Of a stretch of DNA of 64,000 bases, positions 10,194-19,124 are shown one piece after another; position 1 is the first letter of the stretch; each line of letters opens with the position of its first letter. This DNA comes from Sphingomonadaceae bacterium OTU29LAMAA1 (GTDB taxonomy: Bacteria; Pseudomonadota; Alphaproteobacteria; Sphingomonadales; Sphingomonadaceae): assembly GCA_024072375.1 (NCBI GenBank), contig CP099617.1, positions 1,220,001 through 1,284,000 of the forward strand, read 5' to 3'. A program made the position numbers and the translations under genes. The notes beneath the pieces were generated by a model that saw nothing but the letters and a program-made list of their open reading frames with translations, was not told the origin of the DNA and made no database searches.

Positions 10194-12017
10194 CTACGCA
10201 TCATCCCCCATCCTGAGCGCGGCAATAAACGCCTCCTGCGGGATGCTGACACTGCCGTATTCGCGCATCTTCGCCTTGCCCTTCTTCTGCTTTTCCAGCA
10301 GCTTCTTCTTGCGGCTGGCGTCGCCGCCGTAGCATTTTGCGGTCACGTCCTTGCGCATCGCGCTTATCGTTTCGCGCGCGATCACCTTGCCGCCGATCGC
10401 CGCCTGGATCGGGATCTTGAACAGGTGGCGCGGGATCAGTTCCTTCAGCCGCTCGACCATGCCGCGGCCGCGGACTTCGGCGGTGCCGCGGTGGACGATC
10501 ATGCTCAGCGCATCGACCGGCTCTTCGTTGACCAGGATGCTCATCTTGACGAGGTCGCCCTCGCGATAGCCGATCTGGGTATAGTCGAAGCTCGCATAGC
10601 CCTTCGACAGCGACTTCAGCCGGTCGTAGAAGTCGAACACCACCTCGTTGAGCGGCAGTTCGTACGTCGCCTGCGCCCGCCCGCCGACGTAGGTCAGATT
10701 CTGCTGGATGCCACGCCGGTCCTGGCACAGCTTCAGGATGCTGCCGAGATATTCGTCCGGCACGTAGATCGTCGCGTTGATCCACGGTTCGCTGATCGTC
10801 TTGATCTTGTTGACGTCCGGCATGTCGGCGGGATTGTGCAGGTCGATCTGCGTGATGCCCGCCGGATCGGGATGCGTCAGTTCGATCTGATAGACCACCG
10901 ACGGCGCGGTGGTGATCAGGTCGAGGTCGTATTCGCGCGTCAGCCGCTCCTGGATGATCTCCAGATGCAGCAGCCCCAGGAACCCGCAGCGGAAGCCGAA
11001 ACCCAGCGCCGCCGACGTCTCCATCTCGAACGAGAAGCTGGCATCGTTCAGCCGCAGCTTCGAAATCGACTCACGAAGCTTCTCGAAGTCGTTGGCATCG
11101 ACCGGGAACAGACCGCAGAACACCACCGGCTGGACTTCCTTGAAGCCTGCCAGCGCTTCCTTGGCAGGCCGCTTGGTGTCGGTCAGCGTGTCGCCGACCC
11201 GCGCCTGCGCGACGTCCTTGATCTGCGCGGTGATGAAGCCGATCTCGCCCGGCCCAAGGTCGGTGAGCTGCTCGATCTTCGGCCGGAAACAGCCGACGCG
11301 GTCGACCAGATGCGTCGTGCCCGCCTGCATGAAGCTGACCTGCTGGCCCTTCTTCAGCACGCCCTCCATCACCCGGACGAGGATGACGACGCCCAGATAC
11401 GGGTCGTACCAGCTATCGACCAGCATCGCCTTCAGCGGCGCATCGGCATCGCCCTTGGGCGGCGGGATGCGCGTGACGATCGCCTCCAGGATCTCGTCGA
11501 TGCCGATCCCCGACTTGGCGCTGGCGAGCACCGCCTGCGACGCGTCGATGCCGATGACATCCTCGATCTCCTTCCGTACCATCTCGGGCTCGGCGGCGGG
11601 CAGGTCGATCTTGTTGATGACGGGCACGATCTCATGGTCGTGCTCGATCGATTGATAGACGTTTGCGAGCGTCTGCGCCTCGACGCCCTGCGCCGCGTCG
11701 ACCACCAGCAGCGCGCCCTCGCACGCCGCCAGCGACCGCGACACCTCGTACGCAAAATCGACATGCCCCGGCGTGTCCATCAGGTTCAGCGTATAGGTGA
11801 CGCCGTCCTTCGCCGGATAGGACAGGCGCACCGTCTGCGCCTTGATCGTGATCCCGCGCTCCTTCTCGATATCCATGTTGTCGAGCACCTGGCTCGACAT
11901 CTCACGGTCGGTCAGGCCACCCGTCCGTTGGATCAGGCGATCGGCGAGCGTCGACTTGCCATGGTCGATATGCGCGATGATGGAAAAGTTACGGATGGTC
12001 GAAAGCGGGGTCGTCAT
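10194..12017 (-). CDS. lepA: Elongation factor 4 (LepA), ribosome-associated GTPase
   Basis: LepA is a translational GTPase that acts on the ribosome in the cytoplasm, helping with stalled ribosomes or initiation. The 607-residue protein has the GTPase motifs AHIDHGKST (G1), [12 protein letters not shown] (G3) and NKIDLP (G4), and the LepA-specific C-terminal domain with [20 protein letters not shown] and [16 protein letters not shown]. Length matches the family (about 600). It stands alone here, without the lepB signal-peptidase gene often found next to it in gammaproteobacteria. The upstream intergenic region (12018-12181) is shared with a divergent chemotaxis gene. Confidence 0.98.
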   Translation of the reverse strand: MTTPLSTIRNFSIIAHIDHGKSTLADRLIQRTGGLTDREMSSQVLDNMDIEKERGITIKAQTVRLSYPAKDGVTYTLNLMDTPGHVDFAYEVSRSLAACEGALLVVDAAQGVEAQTLANVYQSIEHDHEIVPVINKIDLPAAEPEMVRKEIEDVIGIDASQAVLASAKSGIGIDEILEAIVTRIPPPKGDADAPLKAMLVDSWYDPYLGVVILVRVMEGVLKKGQQVSFMQAGTTHLVDRVGCFRPKIEQLTDLGPGEIGFITAQIKDVAQARVGDTLTDTKRPAKEALAGFKEVQPVVFCGLFPVDANDFEKLRESISKLRLNDASFSFEMETSAALGFGFRCGFLGLLHLEIIQERLTREYDLDLITTAPSVVYQIELTHPDPAGITQIDLHNPADMPDVNKIKTISEPWINATIYVPDEYLGSILKLCQDRRGIQQNLTYVGGRAQATYELPLNEVVFDFYDRLKSLSKGYASFDYTQIGYREGDLVKMSILVNEEPVDALSMIVHRGTAEVRGRGMVERLKELIPRHLFKIPIQAAIGGKVIARETISAMRKDVTAKCYGGDASRKKKLLEKQKKGKAKMREYGSVSIPQEAFIAALRMGDDA

Positions 12018-12181
12018 CCGCCGCCCCTAGCAGGGTGTCGGCGGCTTGCCAAAGGGGCATGGCACAGCTGGAAAGAAGCTCCGGACCGGATTTAGTCCGT
12101 TTCGAACAGAATTAGCGGGTCCTTTACCAAAGTGCGGCAATGTCCCCCTCGGACGCTCTCCCTTGAGGGCCGGGAGGAACA

Positions 12182-14017
12182 ATGAAGAACCTATCCTTAC
12201 TCAGCAAGCTGCTGCTCGCCTTCGGATGTTGCATGGCCATCATGCTCGGTCTCAGTGGCATCGCCGTGAACAAGCTGTCCGTGATGAACGACAGCATTGC
12301 CGCGTTCGCCGACAACCGACTGCCCAAGGCGAAGGCGCTGGGTCAGTTGGAAGCGAGCTTCAACAGCTATCGCACCGCAATGTATCGCCATATCGCGTCG
12401 GCTACACCGGCAGCAATTTCAGAAGCCGACCGCAAGGTGATCGATACGCGTGGCGCGGTTACAAAGGCTGCGACGGACCTGCAGGGGCTGGTAAGCGCGC
12501 CGGATGCCAGGCAAGCGACGGCGCGGATCCAGCGCATCCTGCCGGAGATCTTCCGCCGCGACGAAGCGGTCCTTTCACTGTCGCGCAGCAACCAGAACGA
12601 GGCGGCCACCGCGGCGCTGCTGGCCATCCGTGGTCAGAGCGAACGGCTGATGAGCGAGGTCGGCGATCTGAACACGCTGTTCGTCGAGCAGGAAAAGACG
12701 GCGCGTGCCGAAGCGGACAGCAGCTATGCCGCGGCCAAGATCATGATCGGTATCGCCGTGCTGCTGGCCATCGCGATCATCGTGGCGGCCAACATGATGA
12801 TGGTTCGGCTGGTTTCGCGTCCGCTGAACCGCATGACCGGGATCATCGGTGCGCTCGCCGCCGGCAAGCTCGACACCGAGATTCCACAGGAGGATCGGAG
12901 CGACGAAATCGGCAAGCTCGCCGGATCGATCACCGTCCTGCGCGGCGAACTGAGGCTTGCGGATCAGGCCAAGCACGAACAGACCGACGCGGTGCAGAAC
13001 GTGGCCGCCGGCCTGTCGGCTTTGGCGAAGGGCGATCTGACAGCGCGGATCGAGGCCGACCTGCCGGGATCGTTCGCAAAGCTGAAGAGCGACTTCAACC
13101 ACGCAATGTCGGCGGTCCAGACCGCGCTGGAGGCGGTCACTGCGAGCGCCAACGGCATTACCGGTGGCGCCAGCGACATTCGCCAGGCATCCGACGACCT
13201 GTCGCGCCGGACCGAGCAACAGGCCGCGAGCCTGGAGGAAACCGCCGCTGCGATGGACGAGATCACCTCGACGGTCCGTACCACCGCTGCAGGGGCGCTG
13301 ACCGTCAACACGGCGGTCAAGGATGCGCGCGTCGCCGCCGAGGCATCGGGCGATATCGTCAAGCGCGCGGTGGAGGCAATGCGGGGCATCGAGCATGCTT
13401 CCGCAGAGATCGGCGAGATCATCTCGGTGATCGACGGGATCGCGTTCCAGACCAACCTGCTCGCACTCAATGCCGGCGTCGAGGCCGCGCGCGCTGGCGA
13501 TGCAGGACGAGGATTCGCAGTCGTCGCGTCCGAAGTGCGAGCGCTCGCCCAACGATCGGCGGAGGCGGCAAAGGACGTCAAGACGCGTATCACCGCCTCG
13601 TCGCAGCAGGTCGATGCCGGCGTCGACCTCGTCACGGAAACCGGTCAGGCGTTGTCACGGATCATCGGTCGCATCGGCGAGATTAGCACGCTGGTCGAGG
13701 AGATCGCACTCTCCGCCGAACGCCAGGCGACAGGTCTGCATCAGGTCAACACCGCAGTGGCCGAGATGGACAGCGTCACGCAGCAGAACGCCGCGATGGT
13801 CGAGGAGGCGACAGCCGCCGCCCGCAGCCTGTCCAACGAAGCCGATGCGATGGCGCGGGAAGTACGACGCTTCAAGCTGAAGAACGACGATACCGTATCG
13901 CCACAGGCCACCCGCCCCGCTCCGGTTCGCACGCCCCCGCCGCGCGGTGGGACGTCCCGCCCTCGCCTCGTCAGCGGCAATGCGGCGCTGGCCGTCGACG
14001 ACTGGTCCGAGTTCTGA
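12182..14017 (+). CDS. Methyl-accepting chemotaxis protein with C-terminal CheR/CheB tether
   Basis: This 611-residue transmembrane chemoreceptor has a first membrane helix at about residues 8-30, a periplasmic four-helix-bundle-like sensor ([13 protein letters not shown] near its end) and a second helix at about 193-213 ([20 protein letters not shown]). HAMP follows, then a second HAMP-like segment ([18 protein letters not shown]). The signalling hairpin contains [23 protein letters not shown] and [21 protein letters not shown]. The final residues, DWSEF, match the xWxxF pentapeptide that docks CheR and CheB. A strong Shine-Dalgarno (GGGAGGA) precedes the ATG. No other che gene is in view, so it is an orphan receptor. 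The ligand is unknown. Confidence 0.95.
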   Translation: MKNLSLLSKLLLAFGCCMAIMLGLSGIAVNKLSVMNDSIAAFADNRLPKAKALGQLEASFNSYRTAMYRHIASATPAAISEADRKVIDTRGAVTKAATDLQGLVSAPDARQATARIQRILPEIFRRDEAVLSLSRSNQNEAATAALLAIRGQSERLMSEVGDLNTLFVEQEKTARAEADSSYAAAKIMIGIAVLLAIAIIVAANMMMVRLVSRPLNRMTGIIGALAAGKLDTEIPQEDRSDEIGKLAGSITVLRGELRLADQAKHEQTDAVQNVAAGLSALAKGDLTARIEADLPGSFAKLKSDFNHAMSAVQTALEAVTASANGITGGASDIRQASDDLSRRTEQQAASLEETAAAMDEITSTVRTTAAGALTVNTAVKDARVAAEASGDIVKRAVEAMRGIEHASAEIGEIISVIDGIAFQTNLLALNAGVEAARAGDAGRGFAVVASEVRALAQRSAEAAKDVKTRITASSQQVDAGVDLVTETGQALSRIIGRIGEISTLVEEIALSAERQATGLHQVNTAVAEMDSVTQQNAAMVEEATAAARSLSNEADAMAREVRRFKLKNDDTVSPQATRPAPVRTPPPRGGTSRPRLVSGNAALAVDDWSEF

Positions 14018-14021
14018 ATTA

Positions 14022-14052
14022 TACGCCGGACGGTCCTTCCCCGTCCGGCGTA
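14022..14052. terminator. Bidirectional hairpin between convergent genes
   Basis: A perfect 12-bp inverted repeat (TACGCCGGACGG, 7-nt loop, CCGTCCGGCGTA) lies exactly between the chemoreceptor stop and the stop of the convergent NadR-like gene. It has no long T-run but is well placed to end both transcripts. Confidence 0.65.
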
Positions 14053-14068
14053 CACATCCGTGCGGTTT

Positions 14069-14593
14069 TCAGTCGCGGGTCAGCGTCTCGATGGCCTTCA
14101 ACACATTGAAATAGCGGCTGGCGCCCTCGCCGCCGATCAGCGCCCATCGCACGCCGCGCTCCTCCAGGATTGTCTGGCTCAGGGCGAAGAACCGCCGCCG
14201 CTCCGCTTCGGACCCGAACATGCGCGTGCCGTCCTCCACCCACGGCAGATCGATGTCGAACAGCAGGTATAGATCGGCAGTGTTGGTCCAGGTCGAAAAC
14301 CACACGTCGCGATGACCGAACATCATGTCCGCCCATACGGCAGTCATCAGCGGATCGGTATCGAGGATGACCGGGTAATGCCGCTCATCGAGCGCAGCGC
14401 GGACCCTGGCATCATGCCCTTTACCGATCTCGACGAGGTCGGCCATCGTCAGGTCGGTGCCGAACGCCTCGCAATAGGTACGACCGAATTCGGCAACGCA
14501 CGGCACGCCGCCGAAATGCTGCGCCAGCCGCGGCGCCATCACCGACTTGCCGGTACTTTCCGGCCCATGCAGACAAATCGAGCGCGGCCTCAT
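14069..14593 (-). CDS. NadR-like AAA-family ATPase / nicotinamide riboside kinase
   Basis: This 174-residue P-loop protein begins MRPRSICLHGPESTGKS, a Walker A (GPESTGKS) of the NadR/Ttd14 type. It contains FGRTYCEAF, LDTDPLMTAVWADMMFG and YLLFDIDLPWVEDGTRMFG, all features of the ribosylnicotinamide kinase domain of NadR. It lacks the N-terminal adenylyltransferase and DNA-binding domains of E. coli NadR. The likely reaction is nicotinamide riboside to NMN in the cytoplasm. Its ATG overlaps the stop of the upstream pnuC by 4 nt, so transporter and kinase form an NR salvage operon. The start at 14593 is set by this coupling. Confidence 0.85.
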   Translation of the reverse strand: MRPRSICLHGPESTGKSVMAPRLAQHFGGVPCVAEFGRTYCEAFGTDLTMADLVEIGKGHDARVRAALDERHYPVILDTDPLMTAVWADMMFGHRDVWFSTWTNTADLYLLFDIDLPWVEDGTRMFGSEAERRRFFALSQTILEERGVRWALIGGEGASRYFNVLKAIETLTRD

Positions 14594-15158
14594 GCCGTCG
14601 TCATCCGCCGTGATGCGCGCCGCCAGCCGACCAATCCCTGTACCGATAACGCAAGCAGCACGACGTAGAGCGCGCAGGTAAACCACAATCCCTTGGCCGC
14701 GTAGAGCGGGATGCTCGCGACATCGACGGCGATCCACACCCACCAGCTTTCGATTGCACGCCGCGCCTGCATCAGCTGCGCAGCGACCGATGCGATCGCA
14801 ATCCCGGCATCCCACCACGGATAGGAGGCGTCGGTATAGCGGTGCATCAGCGCGCCCCACGCAAGACAGGCTGCCATCCCGCCGACCAGCCACATCGCCC
14901 GCGTTCCTGCGTCCAGCTGCTCGACCACCACCTCGCCCGCCTCTGCCCGGCTGCGCGCCCAATTGGCCAGCCATACAGGTTGGCGGCGAAGAAGAACCCC
15001 TGCAGCAGGGCGTCGCTATATAGCCGAGCGCCTGCGAACACCCAGCCGTAGATCGCCACCGCCACCAGAGCGACGGGAAAGTTCCACACGTTACGCTGCG
15101 TGACGAGCGCGACGTTCACCACGACCAGCGCGGCGGCAAGGGCTTCGACGAAATTCAT
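14590..15158 (-). pseudogene. pnuC: PnuC nicotinamide riboside transporter, single-base frameshift
   Basis: Two overlapping frames together make one PnuC-type membrane protein of about 190 residues. The first (from MNFVEALAAALVVVNVALVTQ at 15158) carries the conserved VWNFPVALVAVAIYGW and GFFFAANLYGW. The second carries WWDAGIAIASVAAQLMQARRAIESWWVWIAVDV and ends at 14590. The frames switch at about 14964-14970, just after LYGW; adding one base there restores a normal LYGWxNWARSRAEAGEVVVEQLD. PnuC moves nicotinamide riboside across the inner membrane by facilitated diffusion, driven by the NadR-like kinase encoded next. As read, the first frame gives a protein without the last helices. This may be a real loss or a sequence error. 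Confidence 0.82.
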
Positions 15159-15316
15159 CGGGCGGGTGCCTATGATGCTGCAGGCGGCTGCCGCAAGCCC
15201 GATGTTGCCGGACATCGCTGCCCGATCGGAAAACCGACATGGCCGCCAGCCGTTTCGTGCATTTTAGGCTTGATAGGTCGGCATCACGCGTCTAGGCGCT
15301 CCCACCTGCAATGTGT

Positions 15317-15393
15317 CGGGGCGTGGCGCAGTCTGGTAGCGCACTGGTCTCGGGGTCCAGGGGTCGTAGGTTCGAATCCTATCGCCCCGACCA
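15317..15393 (+). tRNA. tRNA-Pro(CGG)
   Basis: The 77-nt sequence folds as a cloverleaf: acceptor CGGGGCG/CGCCCCG, D arm GCGC...GCGC, anticodon arm CTGGT-CTCGGGG-TCCAG with anticodon CGG (reads CCG, proline), T arm GTAGG-TTCGAAT-CCTAT and an encoded CCA. The last pair of the anticodon stem is a T-T mismatch. A weak promoter-like pair (TTGATA, 17 nt, TAGGCG) lies at about 15269-15297. Confidence 0.95.
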
Positions 15394-15472
15394 TTGCAGC
15401 GGTTCGGGCACGGGTGCCGAACCTTCCCCGATCTCGATAATCCATGATCGGTCCTGTTATCGCTACGCACGA

Positions 15473-15507
15473 CAAGGGGGCCGAACGTCAGGCGTCCGGC
15501 CCCCTTG
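15473..15507. terminator. Strong hairpin between tRNA-Pro and a small convergent gene
   Basis: A perfect 11-bp inverted repeat (CAAGGGGGCCG ... CGGCCCCCTTG) with a 13-nt loop lies 80 nt after the tRNA and 25 nt beyond the stop of the small minus-strand gene. It could stop transcripts from both sides. Confidence 0.6.
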
Positions 15508-15531
15508 TGGCGTCGATCAATCGAGAGGTCG

Positions 15532-15672
15532 TCAGGCGGCGCGAGCGACCTGCGTGATCGAAGCGTCGTTAGCGACGCGGCGCGCGCGCTTGGCGAGCAT
15601 CGGCGCGGCGATGCGCTGCCCGGCTTCGAACTGGCGGCGATAGGACACGATTGCGGCGATCAGGCTGAACAT
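15532..15672 (-). CDS. Small basic protein, 46 aa, Sphingomonad type
   Basis: The protein starts MFSLIAAIVSYRRQFEAGQR and ends ITQVARAA. It has a short hydrophobic N-terminus and a basic Arg/Ala-rich body. A good Shine-Dalgarno (CAGGAG) stands 8 nt before the ATG, which is the main reason to accept it over longer frames. Upstream, TTGCCG-17 nt-CATATG could be its promoter. The function is unknown; a terminator-like hairpin follows it. Confidence 0.65.
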   Translation of the reverse strand: MFSLIAAIVSYRRQFEAGQRIAAPMLAKRARRVANDASITQVARAA

Positions 15673-16078
15673 CGAGTAACTCCTGGGGACGAATGTGCTG
15701 CGATGCAGCATTGCGTTGCCATATGTTGCCGGACCGTAAGTGCGGCAATTGCAATGATCCCAACGAAGAATGCAGAATCTGCAATCGCACGCTACTCTCG
15801 TCATCTAGAACGCATTTTTTGCTGATTCCGCTGAACACGGCTCTTCTGCCCTTCCCCGGCCGGGGCGGGCCCCCGTGGCGTTGATGCGCCTGATCGCGGG
15901 TATCGCTCCGCCAAAGATATGGGCGACCAAGCTCCGATCTGAGATCCGCAAATGTTCAGAGTGGCGCAAGACGACAGAACCCCCGCCCTACCAACGAATA
16001 TCGATCCACGCGGATCTCGTATCCGGCGCATTCTTGTTCCGACTGCGCCCGGACACAGCGCACGTTCGGTCCAATCCG
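15673..16078. other. Intergenic region without a convincing gene
   Basis: These 406 nt hold short frames on both strands, but none has a ribosome binding site or protein-like composition. The right part carries a GC-rich run (CCGGCCGGGGCGGGCCC at about 15858). The region is AT-richer than its surroundings near 15700-15840. Confidence 0.5.
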
Positions 16079-16672
16079 CTAATCGGCGGCCGCGACCCAG
16101 TCCGCGAGCGTCATCTCACCCGTCCCCCGCGTTTCAGCCTTCATGCTGTTGCGCATGATCTCGATCGCCCAGCGCGTGCGCTCACCGTGATTGCCCGCGA
16201 CTGCATCGCACGGCACCCACAGATCATATTGCCGCATATGCGCATCCGCGGCGGTGAACAGCACGCAGATATCCGCCGCCACCCCTGCGAGCACCAGCCT
16301 GCTGACGCCCAGTTGCGGTAGAAGCACCGGAAGGTTCGTCGCGTAAAAGCCCGAAAACTGCGGCTTGATGATGAAATAGTCGCTCTCGCGCGGACGCAAC
16401 GCCTCGGTCAGCGCGCGGCCGGGGCCATCCTTCGCCAGTGTCTCCTCGATCAGGCGGTTGCGCTCGGAATGCCATTGTCCGTCGTTGTCGTTGACGTAGA
16501 TCACCGGCACGCCGGCCGCGTCCGCCGCATCGCGCAGTGTCAGGATCGGCGCGATCGTTGCCTCTGCCGGTTCACGCATCGTCTCCCCGCCCTCGAACGC
16601 GAGTGCGTTGACCATGTCGATGATGACGAGGGCAGTCTTGCCCGGCGCGGCGTCGGATTGCTGATCGGCCAT
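16079..16672 (-). CDS. Isochorismatase-family cysteine hydrolase
   Basis: This 197-residue cytoplasmic hydrolase has the family's Asp-Lys-Cys triad: Asp in ALVIIDMVNAL, Lys in FIIKPQFSGF and Cys in VAADICVLFTAADAHMRQY. The cis-peptide region before the Cys (LAGVAADIC) is normal. The family includes nicotinamidases and ureidoacrylate and N-carbamoyl amidases; the sequence alone does not fix the substrate. It is transcribed away from dinB, with only 68 nt between the two starts. A nicotinamidase role would fit the nearby NR salvage pair but is only a guess. Confidence 0.88.
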   Translation of the reverse strand: MADQQSDAAPGKTALVIIDMVNALAFEGGETMREPAEATIAPILTLRDAADAAGVPVIYVNDNDGQWHSERNRLIEETLAKDGPGRALTEALRPRESDYFIIKPQFSGFYATNLPVLLPQLGVSRLVLAGVAADICVLFTAADAHMRQYDLWVPCDAVAGNHGERTRWAIEIMRNSMKAETRGTGEMTLADWVAAAD

Positions 16673-16740
16673 GCTTGCGACGTAACAGATTGCGAACGTT
16701 GACGCCTTGATCTGGGATGCGATTGGAACGAAACGGGGAC

Positions 16741-17826
16741 ATGGCCGACGGCGACCCGCCCCAGCGCAAGATCATCCATATCGACATGGACGCTTTCTAC
16801 GCATCGGTAGAACAGCGCGACGATCCCGCTCTCCGCGGCAAGCCTGTCGCGGTAGGCGGCTCGCGAGCCCGTGGCGTCGTCGCGGCGGCGAGTTACGAGG
16901 CACGCGCGCACGGCGTCCGCTCGGCGATGCCCTCGGTCACTGCGATCCGCCGCTGCCCCGCACTCGTCTTCGTGCCGCCACGCTTTGATGTTTACCGCGC
17001 CGTTTCGCAACAGATTCGTGCCGTCTTCGCCGATTATACCGACGCGATCGAGCCGCTGTCGCTCGATGAAGCCTATCTGGATGTTACCGAAGATCGCCAT
17101 GCGCTCGGATCGGCCAAGGCGATCGCCGAACAGATCCGTGCTCGCATCCGCACGGATACCGGCCTAACCGCGTCAGCCGGGGTCAGCTACAACAAGTTCA
17201 TCGCCAAACTCGCCTCCGACCAGAACAAGCCCGATGGCATCTGCGTCATTCCCCCGCACAAGGGCGCTGCCTTCGTAGCCTCGCTGCCGGTGAAGCGATT
17301 CCACGGCGTCGGACCGGTGACCGCCAGAAAGATGGAATCGCTCGGCATCCTGTCGGGTGCGGATCTGCGCGACCGCCCCTTCGCGTTCCTGCAGGCACAT
17401 TTCGGCTCCTATGCCGATTATCTCTACGGCGCCGCGCGTGGGATCGATCATCGCCCGGTCCGCGCCGATCGGCCGTCAAAATCGGTCGGTGCCGAACGGA
17501 CGTTCGAGACCAACCTGTCCGATCCCGCGGACCTGCAGGTCGCGCTCGCACGCGTCGCCGATGCCGCCTGGGTCCGCATCGACCGTTCCAATGCGCGCGG
17601 CAGGACGATCACATTGAAGCTACGCCACGCCGACTTCCGGACCATCACCCGGGCGCGGTCGCTGGCAGCGCCGGTAACGGATCGAGCTGCGTTCCTCGAC
17701 ATCGGCCTGGACCTGCTCGCGGCGCAACTGCCGATCCCCGACGGTGTCCGTCTGCTCGGGCTGACGCTGTCGGGCATATCAGGCGACCCGCCGGAAGAAG
17801 AGGCGCAACCCAGCCTGCCGCTATGA
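16741..17826 (+). CDS. dinB: DNA polymerase IV, Y-family translesion polymerase
   Basis: This 361-residue polymerase copies past damaged bases and often acts in the SOS response. It has the palm motifs IIHIDMDAFYASVEQRD and EPLSLDEAYLDVT, carrying the catalytic Asp and Asp-Glu, the ASAGVSYNKFIAKLASDQNKPDG block, the HhH region (FHGVGPVTARKMESLGI) and a little-finger domain. The C-terminus QPSLPL looks like a beta-clamp binding peptide. An ATG 24 nt upstream is possible, but GGGGAC lies just before the ATG at 16741. I did not find a clear LexA box. It ends just before a large palindrome and the SET-domain gene. Confidence 0.95.
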   Translation: MADGDPPQRKIIHIDMDAFYASVEQRDDPALRGKPVAVGGSRARGVVAAASYEARAHGVRSAMPSVTAIRRCPALVFVPPRFDVYRAVSQQIRAVFADYTDAIEPLSLDEAYLDVTEDRHALGSAKAIAEQIRARIRTDTGLTASAGVSYNKFIAKLASDQNKPDGICVIPPHKGAAFVASLPVKRFHGVGPVTARKMESLGILSGADLRDRPFAFLQAHFGSYADYLYGAARGIDHRPVRADRPSKSVGAERTFETNLSDPADLQVALARVADAAWVRIDRSNARGRTITLKLRHADFRTITRARSLAAPVTDRAAFLDIGLDLLAAQLPIPDGVRLLGLTLSGISGDPPEEEAQPSLPL

Positions 17827-17882
17827 GCGTCCGGTTCCCCGACGATGGCCAGAGTCCGGCCCAGAAGACAGACGTGGTGAGG

Positions 17883-17911
17883 GTTAACGCGTCGCCACTC
17901 GACGCGTTAAC
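17883..17911. repeat. Perfect 12-bp palindrome between dinB and the SET-domain gene
   Basis: GTTAACGCGTCG and its exact complement are separated by 5 nt (CCACT). No T-run follows, so it may be an operator or an extragenic palindrome rather than a terminator. It lies 41 nt upstream of the chosen start of the SET-domain gene. Confidence 0.7.
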
Positions 17912-17951
17912 GATCATCGTTTACGCTTCCTTCACCAATTCGGGTGGGGGA

Positions 17952-19079
17952 ATGACGGTCGAGCCCTGGTTCATCGTGGCGATGGCGCTTAGCCTAGCAG
18001 GGTACGGCATCTATCTCGCCGGCCTGAGGCGCCATCTGCTCGAGCCGAGCCGCGCGTCCTGGCTTATCTGGGCCGTCGCGACCGGGGTGGAGGCGGCGAC
18101 GTATCTCGCCGTCAACCCTGGCGAGCCCCAGGGGCTCGTATTTGCCGCTTCCGCCGTCGCCTGCATCATCGTGACGCTGGCGATGTGGCGCCGGTCGCGC
18201 TGGACCAGCCCGTCGCCGACCGAGACGATCTGCATGGCGGCGAGCTTCGCCGCAATCGTCCTGTGGCTGCTGCTGAAAGAGACGTTCTGGGCGCATATGC
18301 TCGTGGTCGCTGCGGTACCGCTGGGGTTCTGGCCGACCTGGGCCAGCGTATGGGAAGATCGCGCCCGCGAACGCTCGCCCGCATGGGGCCTGTGGACGCT
18401 GGGCGATCTCGCGACGCTGATAGTCGCCACACGCAGCAGCGGATCGGGGATCGGCGAATATGCCTATGTCATGGTCGAACTGCTCTGCCACGCCAGCGTC
18501 TGGTTGATGGTCGGTCTTGCGACACTCAACCCGCTGCGTTCGTTCGGGCGGCGCGAGGGAGGCCTGCGGGTCCTCGACGCCTATTTGCCCGCCAACCCGT
18601 TCGCTGTCGACGAAACGCATCTCGGCAAGGCGGTGTTCGCGGCCCAGGATTTTGCCGAAGGGCAGACGATCGTGCGCTTCTCGGGCCGGACCGTACCGGC
18701 ATCGCGCCTGCCGACCGGGCTCAGCGGGGCTGCGGATCGCTTCCTCCAGATCGCGCGCGACCGCTATATGGGACCGTCAGGTCGGATCGACGATCTGATC
18801 AACCATAGCTGCTCGCCCAACGCCGGGCTGCGCTTTACCGATACCGGGGTCTTCCTCACCGCGCTGCGTGCGATCGTGCCCGGCGAGGAAATCGCCTGGG
18901 ATTATTCCACCACGCTCGCCGATCCCGACTGGTCGATGATCTGCGCCTGCGGCAGCTCGCAATGCCGCGGCGTCATCCGTGCCTTCGCCGCGCTGCCGCC
19001 CGAGATCCAGGACCGCTACCGCGCCAGCGATCTGGTAGCGCCCTATCTCCGCGAACCCGCGAAGAACCAGGCCGCCTGA
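17952..19079 (+). CDS. Multi-pass membrane protein fused to SET and post-SET methyltransferase domain
   Basis: This 375-residue protein has two parts. Residues 1-195 form about six hydrophobic helices with two similar loops (PSRASWLIWAVATG and RSPAWGLWTLGDLA), resembling an internally repeated small-transporter fold. Residues about 207-345 are a SET domain: LGKAVFAAQDFAEGQTIV at the start, NHSCSPN (284-290), GEEIAWDY (311-318), then a post-SET cluster CACGSSQCRG (331-340). SET enzymes methylate protein lysines with S-adenosylmethionine; the NHSxxPN and GEExxxDY motifs are intact, so activity is likely. The start at 17952 has GGTGGGGGA in front. A longer frame starts inside the dinB stop but adds unlikely residues containing the palindrome. 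The substrate is unknown. Confidence 0.85.
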   Translation: MTVEPWFIVAMALSLAGYGIYLAGLRRHLLEPSRASWLIWAVATGVEAATYLAVNPGEPQGLVFAASAVACIIVTLAMWRRSRWTSPSPTETICMAASFAAIVLWLLLKETFWAHMLVVAAVPLGFWPTWASVWEDRARERSPAWGLWTLGDLATLIVATRSSGSGIGEYAYVMVELLCHASVWLMVGLATLNPLRSFGRREGGLRVLDAYLPANPFAVDETHLGKAVFAAQDFAEGQTIVRFSGRTVPASRLPTGLSGAADRFLQIARDRYMGPSGRIDDLINHSCSPNAGLRFTDTGVFLTALRAIVPGEEIAWDYSTTLADPDWSMICACGSSQCRGVIRAFAALPPEIQDRYRASDLVAPYLREPAKNQAA

Positions 19080-19089
19080 TCCAGCTAGT

Positions 19090-19105
19090 CCCCCCCCCCC
19101 CCCCC
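19090..19105 (+). repeat. Run of 16 cytosines
   Basis: A homopolymer of 16 C followed by GGAGGGGG lies in the 45-nt gap between the convergent SET-domain and peptidase genes. The C-run and following G-run can pair as a short hairpin. Length in such tracts is unstable in replication and in sequencing. Confidence 0.85.
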
Positions 19106-19124
19106 GGAGGGGGAAGGGTGAACG

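Noticed and set aside
15693..15884. Cys-rich small frame after tRNA-Pro
   Set aside because: The Cys pattern looks metal-binding, but there is no ribosome site and the DNA reads as intergenic.
17823..17951. Longer start of the SET-domain protein overlapping the dinB stop
   Set aside because: The added 43 residues run through a perfect palindrome and are not protein-like; a good ribosome site precedes the ATG at 17952.
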